Below are positions 46,058 through 58,245 of a stretch of 64,000 nt of DNA, in pieces. This DNA is from Glycine soja (lineage: Eukaryota; Streptophyta; Magnoliopsida; Fabales; Fabaceae), in assembly GCF_004193775.1 (NCBI RefSeq), contig NC_041018.1, positions 33,238,913-33,302,912 on the forward strand, given 5' to 3'. The notes beneath the pieces are model-generated. The model had not been told where the DNA came from and searched no databases. It was given only the letters and a program-made list of their open reading frames with translations. Position numbers and translations under genes: made by a program. Each line of letters begins with the position of its first letter. Position 1 is the first letter of the stretch.

Positions 46058-47656
46058 TGTCGCAACCGACCCTTTTGCGAGTAAGCGAGGCGAGGCTCAC
46101 TGGTGCGTCTTCCAAAGGAGGAAAATGCGCGGAGTCGCCACCAACGTTTATTTGTGGAAAACGTCGGAAAAACCGAAGGAAACCGGTCATGAAGAATATT
46201 CCAGATTCAGGAGTTGTATTTACGTTTGAGGAAGGTATTAGCACCTCTCACGTTTGTCCCAAAGGACAACAACCTTAATTTTAGAATTGTGTGAAATTGT
46301 GTACCTAAAATTTTATTTCTTTTTTATTTTTGAGGTCGACAAAAGCGGGGCTCTTGCTCCTACGTACCCTCCATCGAAGAGGAAATCAGACCTACGTAGT
46401 TCTTTCTAAAAGACGAATCAAGTGATTCTTTTTACTTGGAAGGTGGTCCTTTTAAGGCGTTGGACCTTAAAATGATCCATTTTTACTTGGTGAGAAAAAC
46501 TGAGGTATCGAACATTAAAATCCTTTTTTAGTGATTTTTTGCGGACGAGCTTGACTTTGCAAGTTGATTTTAGCATTAGTTTCACTTTCGTTATTAGTTA
46601 ATTCAATTAAGGAAAAAAAATCCCAAAGAGAAACGTCCGATTGATTTTTTTGGTTTATTTTACTAAAAGATATTTTTTGATTATTATATTATTATTTTAC
46701 CTCTTTTTGATTTCCAACGTGGTTACGGCATGACCGAACAGTCGGATTTCATTTTAACAGAAATTAACAGATATTACAAATCAAATGATTGGTGGAAATT
46801 TATTTTATTTTTTGATTAGGCGAGAAAATGACTTAAGTAAATGACAAAAGCATGTCAAAAGGGGGTACGGAAAGTAAATGAAACGAAAATAAAAGTACGC
46901 GAAACAAATGGGGACCACCAAGGGTACATAGAATGAATTGAAAAGTTCAATTTCGGGAACTTACCGGTTGCAGACCGAAGAACGACGAAGAACGAACGAC
47001 GCATAACGGTTGAAAATCTTCGCGAAATCACCCACGGAAACGTTACGGATGCGCCTCGGCTTGGATTTTCTTCACGGAAACAATTTTCCTCACTAATTTT
47101 AAGTGATTACGAAGTACTAGAAGGGCTTAACCCCTTTCTCCTTCACTCCTCCCCCTATTTATAGGAAAATAGGGGAGGAGCTTGCCACCCAGCTCGCCCA
47201 GGCGAGCCAGGTTGCTTCCTCCAGAAGGCGGTTGCTTCTGGAGGAACATCCTGGAAGGCCCAAATGGGCCTGGTTGCTATTTGCACCCTTTTTTACTAAA
47301 TACACCCCCTTTGCTTTTTTGGTGATTCTTTTTTCGTAACTTTACGAAACTTTACGAATTTCGTAACGATACTTGTTTTCTTTCCGTAAGGTTACGGAAC
47401 CTTACGGGTCATGTAATTACTCCTTTTTTAGCTTTTGAAATGTTACGGAAACTCACAGATTGCGTAACAATACTTCCTTTTGATTTAAGACATGTTATAG
47501 AATTTCACAGATTGCGTAACAATGTTTCCTTTTGATTTCCGGCATGTCTCGGAACTTCATGTATTGTGCAACAAAGGGTGCCAAGTACCTCGAAGCGGTC
47601 AAACAAAGGTTGCATGCCATCAAACAATGATCCCCGAACGAAATTAGAGTATGACA
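46058..47656 (-). repeat. 5' LTR of the Tat-type element
   Basis: The 1,599 bp copy reads TGTCATACTCTAATTTCG at its start on the minus strand and GGTTGCGACA at its end. It is nearly identical to 32801-34390, so long plus-strand ORFs in both LTRs are copies of each other and not genes. Confidence 0.9.
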
Positions 47657-47971
47657 TACCTCATTAGCTTTTTCTACATTGGATGCCATAGATTTTTCTT
47701 CCATAGGTACAATGTTAGTGAGATGGACGAGGATCTCATTAATAGTGGTGTTGCCCATAGCCTTAGCAGTTGTTGCAACAACTTTAGCATGTGCCTTAGC
47801 TTTTTCTTTTTCAGCCTTTTCAACAACCTTCTTTACAGCAAGATTTGCTACATTCTTCTCCCTCTTAGGTTGTTGCGCATCATGGAGTTGAATCACATGA
47901 TCTCTGAAGTCCCTAACTGCAATTGGGTAAATCAAATGGATATCATTGAGTTTAGCCCAAAAGTATATCAC
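47657..47971 (-). pseudogene. 5' half of the ORF split by the Tat-type element
   Basis: The minus-strand frame reads MIYFWAKLNDIHLIYPIAVR, FRDHVIQLHDAQQPKREKNV, then an Ala/Lys-rich VEKAEKEKAKAHAKVVATTA segment that looks coiled-coil, and MEEKSMASNVEKANEV up to the TACCT duplication. The frame is open upstream of the first Met (LPYETHV precedes it), so the true start lies further left on the minus strand or in an exon not recognised. The rest lies at 32281-32800. Protein family not recognised. Confidence 0.55.
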
Positions 47972-47989
47972 ATGGGTTTCATAGGGTAA

Positions 47990-49325
47990 ATTAAATGGAT
48001 CATATGGGCATTATTAACAAATATAGTACCTTTGACATATTATATTTTATGACAAGTTTATACATTTATTTATCTCTATTTGAAAATAAATTAAAATAGT
48101 AATTGCATTATTTTTTATTTTCACTAATTTTTAATACAAATAACAAAATATTGTACAGAGTAAGAAAAAAAACTATTAAAAAATTAGCTAAATTTATTAA
48201 AGAAAAGAGGAAAATTAACATACAATGTAATTAATTTTATTTATAAATAGAGACAAATATTTTATTGTAAAATTAACAAAATATTATACAAATTAAGAAA
48301 TAACTATTAAAAAATTGGCTAAATTTATTAAAGAAAATAGGAAAATTAACATACAATGTAATTTCTACGTTTGAAAGTAAAAGCATTAAGTTAATGCTTA
48401 TTTATTTGAATTTTTCATTTTTAACTAATAATATATTTCACTAATTAGACATTGTATAAAAATTTTCGTTTTCAATTTTTTTCATAATTAATTTTAAAAA
48501 TTGGTAAAATTAATATCGATGAAAATGCTATTAATTATTAACAAATCATCAAAATTAATGTATTTACGGCACATATATTGATCATGTAAATAATTAAGAA
48601 TAAACAAACATGATAAAAATATTAATTATGATTTTAACATAATTAATTTCGTTACATTCTAATTTGTAATTATTGATTTTCTTTTTTGAAATATAATATA
48701 TTTTATTTTTATTTTATCAATATATTATTATCGTTTAACATCCAAATATAATTCTCTACTTTTCTCTCACCCACATTCTAACCCACATTGTTCCGATTAG
48801 CATCGAAGATTGAAGAGGTGAGTACAACTCTTTCCCTTTTGCATGTGCTCAAATCCCTAGCTTCCATCTTCCCGTGTGCTATTTTTTTTGGTTGTTGTCC
48901 TTTTTTCTCTTTTTATTTGCCATGCTCTTTTTTGGAGTCATACGGGTTATGCCACCACATATTGGTAGGGGGTTGCATGCTCTTTAGCGCGAAATTTAAA
49001 GGTGAGAGAGTAATATGGATTTTTTGGAGTGATAAGGGTCTAAACATTTATTTGAAGGTTGTGTGGTGAAGGGATTGGTTAAACGAGGATGTAAGGTAAA
49101 AAGAGGGTTGTGGGAACAAAGGGATAAATTTTGGATCCAATAGAATTGGAAGAACCAACGGAGGGTGAATACATATCAAGATCAAGTGAGGGTGAGATTG
49201 AGAGTGACTTTGATGATACAATCACCTCTTGGGTACTTCATGCATTAAAATTGATTGCATATTTGATGTTAATTGTATTATAGAATTTCATTGATTCTGG
49301 CTTGTAATAATTAGTTGTAGTGAAT
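47990..49325. other. AT-rich stretch with a 60 bp direct repeat, no clear gene
   Basis: The text TATTAAAAAATTAGCTAAAT followed by TTATTAAAGAAAA and AACATACAATGTAATT occurs at about 48171-48231 and again at 48305-48365. A short ORF at 48788-49069 has no recognisable domain. Nothing else could be supported. Confidence 0.5.
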
Positions 49326-50230
49326 ATGAGAGGAAAGATAAGTGACATGTTTTGGTGTAGAAACACCTTTGACTTTTCTTGTCAAAAGAAGGGATGTGTA
49401 ATAGTTTCTTATTGTAGCCTTTGCTTGTCCAATGGTGAGAATATTGCGCACCTATTTTTAGAGTGCCCTTTTGCTCAGGATGTCTGGTGCTAACTATCCA
49501 TCCTTCTAAGGATGAAGCTTGATCTTTCATCCTTTCAAGCTTTATTAAAATCTCTTAATAGGCAGTGTGGCAGCCAAATGCTTGATGTTTGTGTAGCTGC
49601 GGTTATATTTTGTTTGTGGGGTATTTGGCATTGTCGAAATCAAGTTAGATTTAGAAATGTCAACCTCAAACCTGTTTCAATGTTTTCAAAAATTGCAGCT
49701 AATGTTTGTTTGGCAGGCAATCTTTCCAAAGGGTGCATAAAGTCTAGATTGGATGATTTCTCTATTCTGTATAATGTTGGAATATAGAGGAAGTTTATTA
49801 AAGCGCCTAACATTATTGAAGCCTGTTGGTATCAGCCTCTTCCCAACTGGGTTAAGTGCAATGTTGATGGAGTTGCGAAAGCCCAGGGCATGCGGCTCTT
49901 GGTGGTATCTTCAGAGGCGCAAATGCCACTACAATGGGTAGTTTTTCCATTTACATTGGTATTCACAATGTTTTTTTGTTGGACAAGGATTTGGCTGGAG
50001 AGTTACTCTAGATTAGTGGTGGATGCCATACTAATCCAAGTGTCAATTCCTTGGAAGTTACAAAATAGGTGATCTAACTGTAGCTTGGGTAAATACCATG
50101 GATTTTACAATTTCTCATATATTTTTAGGGAAGGCAATAGGTGTGCTGATAGCTTTAGCTTAGCTAACCATCCAGTTCATTCCCATTCCTCTTGTTGGTG
50201 GGACACAATCCCGATTTGTGTTGGGATTTT
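49326..50230 (+). pseudogene. LINE-like remnant: zf-RVT and RNase H-like region
   Basis: From ATG 49326 the frame contains CSLCLSNGENIAHLFLECPF then AQDVWC and a stop. This is the zinc-binding reverse-transcriptase (zf-RVT) signature found after plant LINE reverse transcriptases. The next frame gives AAVIFCLWGIWHCRNQVRF. After a further stop comes PLPNWVKCNVDGVAK followed, after a shift, by CGG and IFRGANATTMGSF, which matches the start of an RNase H-like (RVT_3) domain. Several stops and shifts make it a pseudogene. No reverse-transcriptase core is present. Confidence 0.6.
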
Positions 50231-51170
50231 TTTGTCCTAACAGAAATGGGCTTCCTCCTGATTACTGGTTGATTCACTGATAGCATGGGTTTTAGTTTGG
50301 TCCTCCATGTTCTTGTTCTTTCTTTTTGTTTTGTTATTAATATATCTTTTGTTTGGGAGGTCTAGGATTGAGTGTAATATAGTAGAGATGTTTTTTCTTT
50401 CTTTCTTGACAGTCCTCTTTTCTAACAAAAATGTTCAAAACAATTAATTACAAAATTATAATCAATAATTTTAAAGTTGATAGAAAATAAAATAAAAATG
50501 AACGAATTATATTAAATTAAATTTGAAATACAAATTTAACCTAAATTCTTAAAACAGCGAATCATATCAATACATGTATTTTCAAGCAATGAATAACACA
50601 ATTAAAATCAAACTTTTATGGGTAAAAATTATCAAACACGTGGCTCTTTTGAGGCAGTGGGTGGTGATACAACTCAATATCCTCTACGAGTGATCTTAAC
50701 AATTTCTCAATGGCGCCCAAAGTCTAAAAAAAGCTCCATGGCATTTCCGAAGTTTTATAGAAAACAATGGTCTAAACGCGAATCACACAGTGCAAGCTAG
50801 TTAATTTCGCTTTCTATTTTCCCGTTTTGACTAATTTTTTTTCTTCAAAAGCGTTGAAGCATAGCCTCTACGTCGTAATCACTTGCTAAAAAATTTTAAT
50901 CAGTACTGGATGACTGTACACCGCGTCGCAGACGATCACAGCCAAGTGAACAAGCTTTGGATCGGATGGTCTATAAAGAGCCACGTGTCGAGCTGAAACA
51001 GTTTCGCATTTCTGATTTTTTTCCATTTAAAGTTCTGGGAATTTTCAATTTAAACCCTTTACCTCCTGAAGCGAGAAAGAAACCACTCTCGCGGTTAACA
51101 GAAGAAAAAAATTAATAATATGAAAAAAATATATATTAAAAATCGAAATTTTGGGGAATTTCAATTTCAA
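50231..51170 (+). promoter_or_regulatory. Upstream region of the EPL1-like gene, with a G-box
   Basis: No ORF is supported. CACGTG (50982-50987) in the context GCCACGTGTCG is a G-box/ABRE-like site, and CTATAAAGAG at 50971 is TATA-like, both 200-300 bases before the first upstream ATG. Use as a promoter is inferred from position. The distal part (50430-50620) is plain AT-rich sequence. Confidence 0.4.
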
Positions 51171-51184
51171 TGTCAGAGATTCTA

Positions 51185-51222
51185 TTAGGGTTTCTAATCG
51201 ACAAGAGACTCTCAAACCCTAA
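51185..51222. promoter_or_regulatory. Pair of telo-box motifs in opposite orientation
   Basis: TTAGGGTTT (51185-51193) and AAACCCTAA (51214-51222) lie 20 bases apart, about 60-100 bases before the upstream ATG of the EPL1-like gene. Telo-boxes occur in many plant 5' regions and are bound by TRB-type and other factors. Confidence 0.6.
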
Positions 51223-51282
51223 TCCGTCAATTCGCGCTCGTGATCTTCGATAATCTGTGGGACGAATCGATTTTTCGGTGGC

Positions 51283-51500
51283 ATGTCGGTTGAGGTGAGT
51301 AAATTTTCGAATAATTGTATTTTTTCGGGGTTATAAATTTCAATAATTTTGCTTGGTGTTGTATGATACAATGACCGCAATGCATAGGGGTGTTGGGTGT
51401 TTTGGATTTAGGTGTTTGTTGGATGAGGGATTTTTTACTTTTTGTGGTTTCGGTGTTTCAGATCCGAGAAAATGTCCAATATGTTTGATGGCGTGTTAAA
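51283..51500 (+). CDS. Upstream ORF of 12 codons, split by a 5' UTR intron
   Basis: ATGTCGGTTGAG (51283-51294) is followed by a GTGAGT donor at 51295. The acceptor TTTCAG ends at 51461 and the next exon begins ATCCGAGAAAAT. Spliced, the reading frame is MSVEIRENVQYV and then TGA, all upstream of the main ATG at 51544. Without splicing it reads into the 167-base intron, so splicing changes the upstream peptide. Position and donor/acceptor quality are directly visible; translation is not shown. Confidence 0.5.
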
Positions 51501-51543
51501 ATTGGGGGAATTTTGGTGTGGGCGTTTGTTCTGTTGATTTTCC

Positions 51544-54500
51544 ATGGAAGGCAGAGCAGAAAACTCCAATGACACTACAATTCCCAAGAAATCAAGATCT
51601 CTGGATCTTAAAAGTCTATATAAATCAAAATTGACAGAAAACACTGCAAAGAAGAACTTAAAGAGGATTGGCAATAGTAGTGGGGGTGGTGATGAGAAGA
51701 GGAAGAAAAAAAAGGCTAGAAAGGAAGTCTCTTTAAGTAGCTTAGAAAATGGTGATGGTAGCAGTGAGTTGAAGTTAGGGGTGAGTCAGAAATTGAGTAG
51801 TAGTAGTAGTACGCTTAATAGAGTTTCATTTAGTGTTGGTGATGATGATGTTCAGATTCCCAAGAGGAAGAGGAGTTTTGTGGGGAGGAAGAAATCAGAA
51901 CTTGGTCTAGCATCAAAAGTGGTGGAGCAGTCTGGTCTGAAAATTGGCTACAACGATCAGGTGCCAAAGTTAGGTAGTGATGATTTGGGCAGTGGGGTTG
52001 AGTCTTTCAAGATTAAGCGTAAGAAAGAATTTGATGAATTTAAGGAAAATAGGAATAGTGATTCAAATTCAGTTCAGCATGCTAAGGAGAATGGGGATTG
52101 TGCATCTCATTCTGTTGTAAATAGTGGTGATTCTTCTTTATCAAAGTCACGAAGGCAGCATAGGAAGCGAAAGGCTTCAGCTATAGATAGTACTAAGGTT
52201 TCCAAGGAGGCTGAACCTTTGGTTTCAAGTAGTAAAATATCTGACGATTTGCAAGATGAAGAGGAAAATCTTGAGGAGAATGCAGCTAGGATGCTATCTT
52301 CAAGGTTTGATCCAAGCTGTACTGGATTTTCTATGAAAGGTTCAAATGGTTTGTCCTTTTTCCAATCTTCTAGTCAAAGTATTGTTAACCACAGTTTGAA
52401 GTCTCCGTTAGGTTCAGAATCAACATCAGCTGATACTGCTGGCAGAGTTTTGAGGCCTAGGAAACAATATAAAAACAAGAGTAACTCCAGGAAGAGGCGC
52501 CATTTTTATGAAATCCTTTTAGGTGATGTGGATGCATATTGGGTACTAAACCGGAGAATTAAAATCTTTTGGCCATTGGACCAGAGTTGGTATTATGGTC
52601 TCGTGGATAACTACGATGAAGGAAGCAAGCTTTACCATATCAAATATGATGATCGAGATGTAGAATGGGTTAATCTCCAAACTGAGAGATTCAAACTCTT
52701 GTTACTTCGTAGTGAAGTTCCTGGAAATGCAAAGGGTGAGAGAGCCTTAATGAAACGTAGCAGTTTTGATCACCAGAAAGGAAGCAAATCCAGAAAAGAA
52801 AGGCAAAGAACAGAAGAGAATGCAGGGGATGATCGTTGTGGTGAGAGTAGTATGGACTCAGAACCTATAATTTCGTGGTTGGCTCGATCTTCTCATCGGC
52901 TTAGATCTATCCAAGGCATTAAGAAACAGAAAACTTCTGTTACAGTTCCAAGTACAACGTCATCATTCTTATATGATGAACCTGTTACGGCAAAGGGGCA
53001 TTTAGCTAAGAGTTCTGTGAGGGATGTTGAAAAGAATTTCTCTACTGGTTCTGTATCACAAGATAAATTCAGTGAAGATTTTAAGGATAAGTCTTCATTG
53101 CAAAGTGTCACTTGCGCTAAAGATGGAAAACAGCCTATTGTCTATTTCAGAAGGCGGTGGGTTCATAAGCCAGCTCCAATATCCCCTCATATCTCTGAAG
53201 AAAACCACGCTATTATAAGTGCATCTGGTTCTGTTGCCTTGGACCATATGTTTGGTGGGGTTGAGAATGTGAAAAATCCAATTGACAGCAGGGTTGAGGT
53301 CGGGGGCCCATTGTTCTTCACTTACAAGGCGGGAGTACCTAAAGTCTTTTGGGACATGAAGTCAGCATCATTCAAATTTGGCTTAAACTTTCCAATGCGT
53401 TTGGTTTTGAATGACTTTTTTCAATCAGAAAATTTGTGGTTGCTTTACACTGTTTTGCTGCTTCGGTTCGGTGCAGTTATGGCCAAGTGGCCTAGAGTTT
53501 GTTTGGAGATGCTTTTTGTTGATAATGTGGTTGGCTTGAGGTTTCTATTATTTGAAGGCTGCTTGAACACGGCTGCAGCTTTTGTCTTTTTTGTCCTTAG
53601 GGTGTTTCATCAACCTGATTGCCAAGGGAAGTATGTTGACTTGCAATTTCCATGTACATCTGTTGGATTCAAGTTTTCTAGTGTTCATGTTATTAAGAAG
53701 CCACTTGTGTTTGAGTTCTATAATTTCTCTGAAGTGAAGAATTCAAAGTGGATGCACTTGGATTCTAAGCTTAAAGAGCATTGCCTGCTCAGTAAGCAGC
53801 TCCATCTTTCTGAATGCACATATGATAACATCCAGGCACTTCAAAATGGATCAAGAAGGTTCTCCATAACTTCTATCAGTGGGTCTTCCTCAGTCAAGGT
53901 ACTTGTTTCCTTTCTTCCTTTTTTCCTATTTTCCTATATGTCCTGATTGGTAACCCCAGGCTTAACCCCCTTTTAGGAATTTATTTGCCATGTTTAACAC
54001 TTGTTACTGGAATTCAACATCATATATCAAAGCTTCCAAAAGACAACAGTCACTGCAAGTTAGCTTATCTTTGGTTTTGTTGTGAATCAAATCATGCAAC
54101 AGGTCACGCAAAAGAGTAGGCCAGGGATTAACATCATGGGTGTTTCCGAAGTGTCCACTCAAGCTGTTCAGTGTTCTGATGCTGGCGAGAGGAAACTTCC
54201 TCCATTTGCTCTCTCTTTTGCTGCAGCACCTACATTTTTTCTTTGTTTGCATCTCAAGTTGCTGATGGAGCAGTCTGCAGCTCATATAAGATATTGTGAT
54301 CAAACACCAATATTTGATCAGGAAGACCCTGGTTTGATGACAAATGGATGTACTAGCACCGATAATTGCTCAAACAGGAATTCTGAAGTTATTCTTAGGA
54401 AGGGTATGGAGACTTTGTCAATTGGTACTCCAGGTGATGGAGGGTCTTGTGCTGACTCAGATCATCCCTCTACTTGCAATGACCGAATTCTCATTCAAAA

Positions 54501-57331
54501 TTACCAGAACATTGGTCTTAACGGTGCTAGTACTTCCATTTCTCATGATTCTGAGAAGCTTTGTAAAACTCACTTACCTGAATGGCAATCCCACCATTTG
54601 GAGCAAGAGTTAGGCTCTTTATCTTCAAGTTCTTTAAAACATCATGATAAGGCTAATGATGGTTCTCATTCTTTTATTGGTGATCTCAGTATTCAAATTC
54701 CTGCAGTTGATCAATTTGAGAAACCTGATGAAGATGGTGATTTATGTGATGCTGAACACTCTCCTGATATCTCTTGGAATATAAATGGATGTGGTATTCC
54801 AAGCTCCAATCCAACTGCACGCAGAAGTTCTTGGTATCGGAACCGGAATAATTCCTTGTCATTGGGATTTCAGTCTCATGTGTGGTCTGATGGCAAGGTT
54901 GATTCTCTTTGCAATGATTTGAGCAATGGACCTAAAAAACCACGTACACAAGTATCATACTCAGTGCCCTCTGCTGGGTATGAATTCAGTTCAAGGCAGA
55001 GAAACCATCATCAGAAAGGGCTTTCTCATAAACGAGTTAGAAAGGCCAAGGAGAAGAAGTCATCAGATGTTGATAGGGTCCCTGAAAAGAATATCAAATG
55101 CTTATCTTGTGGTGCAAATGTCTTGATTACTCTTGGTGATAAGGGTTGGAGAGAATCAGGGGCCCATGTTGTACTAGAGCTGTTTGACCACAATGAGTGG
55201 AGACTTTCTGTGAAACTTCTAGGAATTACTAGGTATTCATACAAAGCACATCAGTTTCTGCAGCTTGGATCAACAAATCGGTACACACATGCAATGATGT
55301 GGAAAGGAGGGAAGGATTGGATCTTGGAATTTCCTGATAGGAGTCAGTGGGCTCTTTTCAAGGAGATGCATGAGGAATGCTACAACCGTAACATCCGTTC
55401 TGCTTCAGTTAGAAACATACCTATTCCCGGTGTTCATTTTATCGAAGAAAATGATGCTAATGGATCTGAGGAAACTTTTGTTCGGAGCTGTATGTACTTC
55501 CAACAAGTTGAAACAGATGTTGAGATGGCTCTGGATCCATCTTGTGTTCTGTATGACTTGGATAGTGAGGATGAGCAGTGGATTTCAAATGCTCAAAATT
55601 CTTTAAAAGACAACAGTGAATTTTGTTGGATCTCAGAGGAGATGTTTGAGAAGACAATAGATGTGTTTGAAAAGGCTGCATATGCTAAGAAGCGTGATCA
55701 TTTTACTCCTGATGAGATAGAGGAACTCATGGTTAATGTTGGGCCTTTGTGTGTTGTCAAAATCATTTATGACCATTGGCAGCAGAAGAGGCAGAAGAAG
55801 GGAATGGCTTTAATTCGGCACTTTCAGGTAATGCTCAAATTACCTTTCTTGTTTATCTTATAATTATTTTGATTATGGGAATATGTCTCTGCCTCCATTT
55901 AATGACTTTATATATAGCTTTGCTGATATAATTGGAGAGGAGGATTAATATGCAGTAATGCTGTAATGGATTGAACTTTTTTGCTTTGTTTACACTAAAA
56001 ATATTAATCTATCTATCTTGGAGCCTTTTAAAATCTAAGTACAAGTTTTCTCGGCCATTGAACAGCAATGCATTTTATTTGTTGTTCTACTTAACAATTC
56101 AATGCTTTGAAATGTATTTATGGCTTCCATATTAAAACCCTGCAACATATTTGGATGTCTACCTACTGTTTGATGTTTATTCAATTCATAAATGTGGGGT
56201 CAGTCTTTGATTCTGACAGTACTATCTTAAGTACTTAACAGAATAATTATGTGGTATTAGTGCTACCACAAATAAAGCATGTTAAGAGAAAATGAATTTG
56301 TATAACGACTTTGGAGGGTTTATTTCAATTTCTACAGTAGAACAAGTGGGGATAATTATATTATTTAGTTATTGGCTGAAAGCATGATGACTTTATGCAA
56401 TTTACCTCAGCTTTTCTCAGCATGGTTGTTTTCTTCTGTATCTAATGTATGCTTTGTTATTATTATTTTCCTGAAATTTTATCTCTGAATCTTTATATAC
56501 TTTTCAGCCCCCTCTGTGGGAAAGATATCAGAAACAAGTGAGAGAGTGGGAACTAGCCATGACCAAGAACAATGCCCCTTCTAATGGATGCCTGGACAAG
56601 GTTACAACTTTGGAGAAGCCGGCCATGTTTGCTTTCTGTTTGAAACCTAGGGGTCTGGAATCACTGAACAAGGGATTGAAACATCGATCCCAAAAGAAGA
56701 TTTCAGTCTCTGGGCATGCAAACAGTAATCTAGATCAGGATGGCTTCCACACTTTCAGTGAGTATTTGATTTACAAGTTGATTTCATTGGTTATTACATT
56801 TTAGAAACCAATTAAGAGCATTCTCCTTAACATCTAATTTTTGTAAACTCAGGAAGAAGACAAAATGCTTTACCTTTTGGCGATGAAAAGTTCCTATACC
56901 AAGGCCACAATTACGATTCTTTTGATGATTCATCATTGGCTCTGACCTCACCAAGGGTATTCTTACCTCGTGATGCTGGCAGCTTGAAATACTATCTTAC
57001 TAGTAATGGAGCAGGATATAGAAATCATATCCCAAAATTTCACAAGTCCAGATATGATTCACCTGGTAGCAGGCATCACATTCTTGCTGGCCCTAAGAGG
57101 CAAGGGATTGAACAGTTGGATGCTTCAGTCCTTGAGGAGTTAAGACAGCGTGATGCCATGGCTGAGGCTCGTTTTAAGCGTCATGTGGCTATGCTGAAGA
57201 GAGATAGGGCTAAAAGATTGCTATATAAAGTAGATGTAGCCATTCACAAGGCCATGGCTGCTCTAATGACTGCAGAAGCAATGAAAGCTTCTGAGGACTC
57301 CCTTGTTGAAATGAAAGCTTATGAGGACTAA
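51544..57331 (+). CDS. EPL1: Enhancer of Polycomb-like protein (EPL1 family), four coding exons
   Basis: Exons 51544-53898, 54103-55827, 56508-56757 and 56853-57331 join in frame through GT-AG introns of 204, 680 and 95 bases to give about 1,602 aa ending MKAYED. The N-terminus is Ser/Lys-rich with basic clusters (KRKKKKARK near residue 52, KRKRSF and RKRKAS later) that suit nuclear import. A Tudor-like region lies at about 317-395 (DAYWVLNRRIKIFWPLDQSW, then YHIKYDDRDVEWVNL). A Cys-pair region around 1114-1220 starts CLSCGANVLI and precedes the EPL1 domain at about 1253-1375 (VLYDLDSEDEQW, WISEEMFEKTIDVFEKAAY, PPLWERYQKQVREWE). A Lys/Arg-rich helix follows near the C-terminus. EPL1 proteins are scaffold subunits of the NuA4 histone acetyltransferase, and plant homologues share this Tudor-plus-EPL1 layout. 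No stops or shifts are seen, so this is the one intact host gene here. Confidence 0.9.
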
Positions 57332-57650
57332 TCTGGCTATTCAAATGACTTGGCTTACTTGGTCAAGAGTTTTGGCCTTTTTTTCATTATTCGGGGTGTT
57401 CGATAGAGAACTTGAATCATGAGAGTTTTGGGTTCAATGAGGGGAGGAGATTCTGTTGCTGCAGACTGCGACTCCCTCTCACTGTCTAGTGTCTACTGGA
57501 ACTTTTTCCAGCTTTGGGATCTGCTCAGTTCAGAGCAACTGTAGCGCTGATCTGCATGGTGTATAGGTCTGAATTTTTTACTACCTATATTTGTACAGAT
57601 TCCCTCTCCCCCCTTTCTCAGTTTCGAAGATTCAATATGAAAATAGAAAT
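57332..57650 (+). other. Probable 3' UTR of the EPL1-like gene
   Basis: T-rich sequence follows the stop, with TTTGTACAG and an AATATGAAAATAGAAA string near 57634 that could serve as a weak polyadenylation region. No ORF is seen. The end point is a guess. Confidence 0.4.
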
Positions 57651-58245
57651 CGGCCAATAATACAACACCACTTTTAACTGGAAATAGTCCAATTTCTTTC
57701 ATTGTTTTTAGGTAAAATAGTAGACTAGTGCATGATCCGGAATTGATCGTCCCGTTCAGCATTTAGTATTACTCCATGCGTTTGCACTCTTATCCTGTGC
57801 ATGGAACAATGAAAGAAAACAAGAGAGGTGAAAGGACTTTAAAATTTAAATTGAACAAAAAATGGAAGGAGAAATTTATGTTGTATTTGAATAAGTTTTA
57901 TAACAGTTTTTTAAAAAATAATTTTTTAAAAGTGGAAGGGCAGAATGAAATGTAAGACAAAAAAAAAATGCAAGGAAAATGAGTAGAGTAGAAAATTGAA
58001 AGTTTAAATTGAAATATGTTATGTTTTTAGGTCTTGAAAGTAAAAGGAAAAAGTGTAATTTTAGAAATCTTAAATTAATCAATGTCTTTGAATTGTTTGA
58101 TAATTTTTAATTAGTTTTTAAATTCTTTTAAATTAAGTTTTTGAACTTCTAATTATTTTATAATTAGGTCCATGCCAAATCTAATTAAAAAATGAATACA
58201 AGTCTAAGGACTCAACTGAAAAAAAATTCAAAAATTTATTTAAAA
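57651..58245. other. AT-rich intergenic stretch, no gene seen
   Basis: Only A/T-rich text with homopolymer runs is visible. Its right part (AATACAAGTCTAAGGACTCA followed by ACTGAAAAAAAA) has a diverged direct match at 60975-61005. It ends in the left target duplication of the next element. Confidence 0.5.

Larger units (their letters stand above)
32801..47656 (-). mobile_element. Full-length, pol-less Tat/Ogre-type gypsy element
   Basis: Two long terminal repeats (32801-34390 and 46058-47656) lie in the same direction, with a perfect five-base duplication TACCT at 32796-32800 and 47657-47661. Read on the minus strand the LTR starts TGTCATACCCTAATTTCG and ends GGTTGCGACA. TTGGTGACTCCACTGAGGA follows the 5' LTR as a primer site, and AAAGAGGGGCAAC precedes the 3' LTR as a polypurine tract. 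The interior has a broken gag (44511-42642), a SIRE-like LTR, a decayed plant-transposon-protein ORF (39990-39062), several tandem arrays, and no reverse transcriptase, RNase H or integrase. The structure fits the Tat/Ogre lineage, known for long tandem-repeat-rich untranslated regions. Its own enzymes are missing, so movement would have needed another element. Confidence 0.85.
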
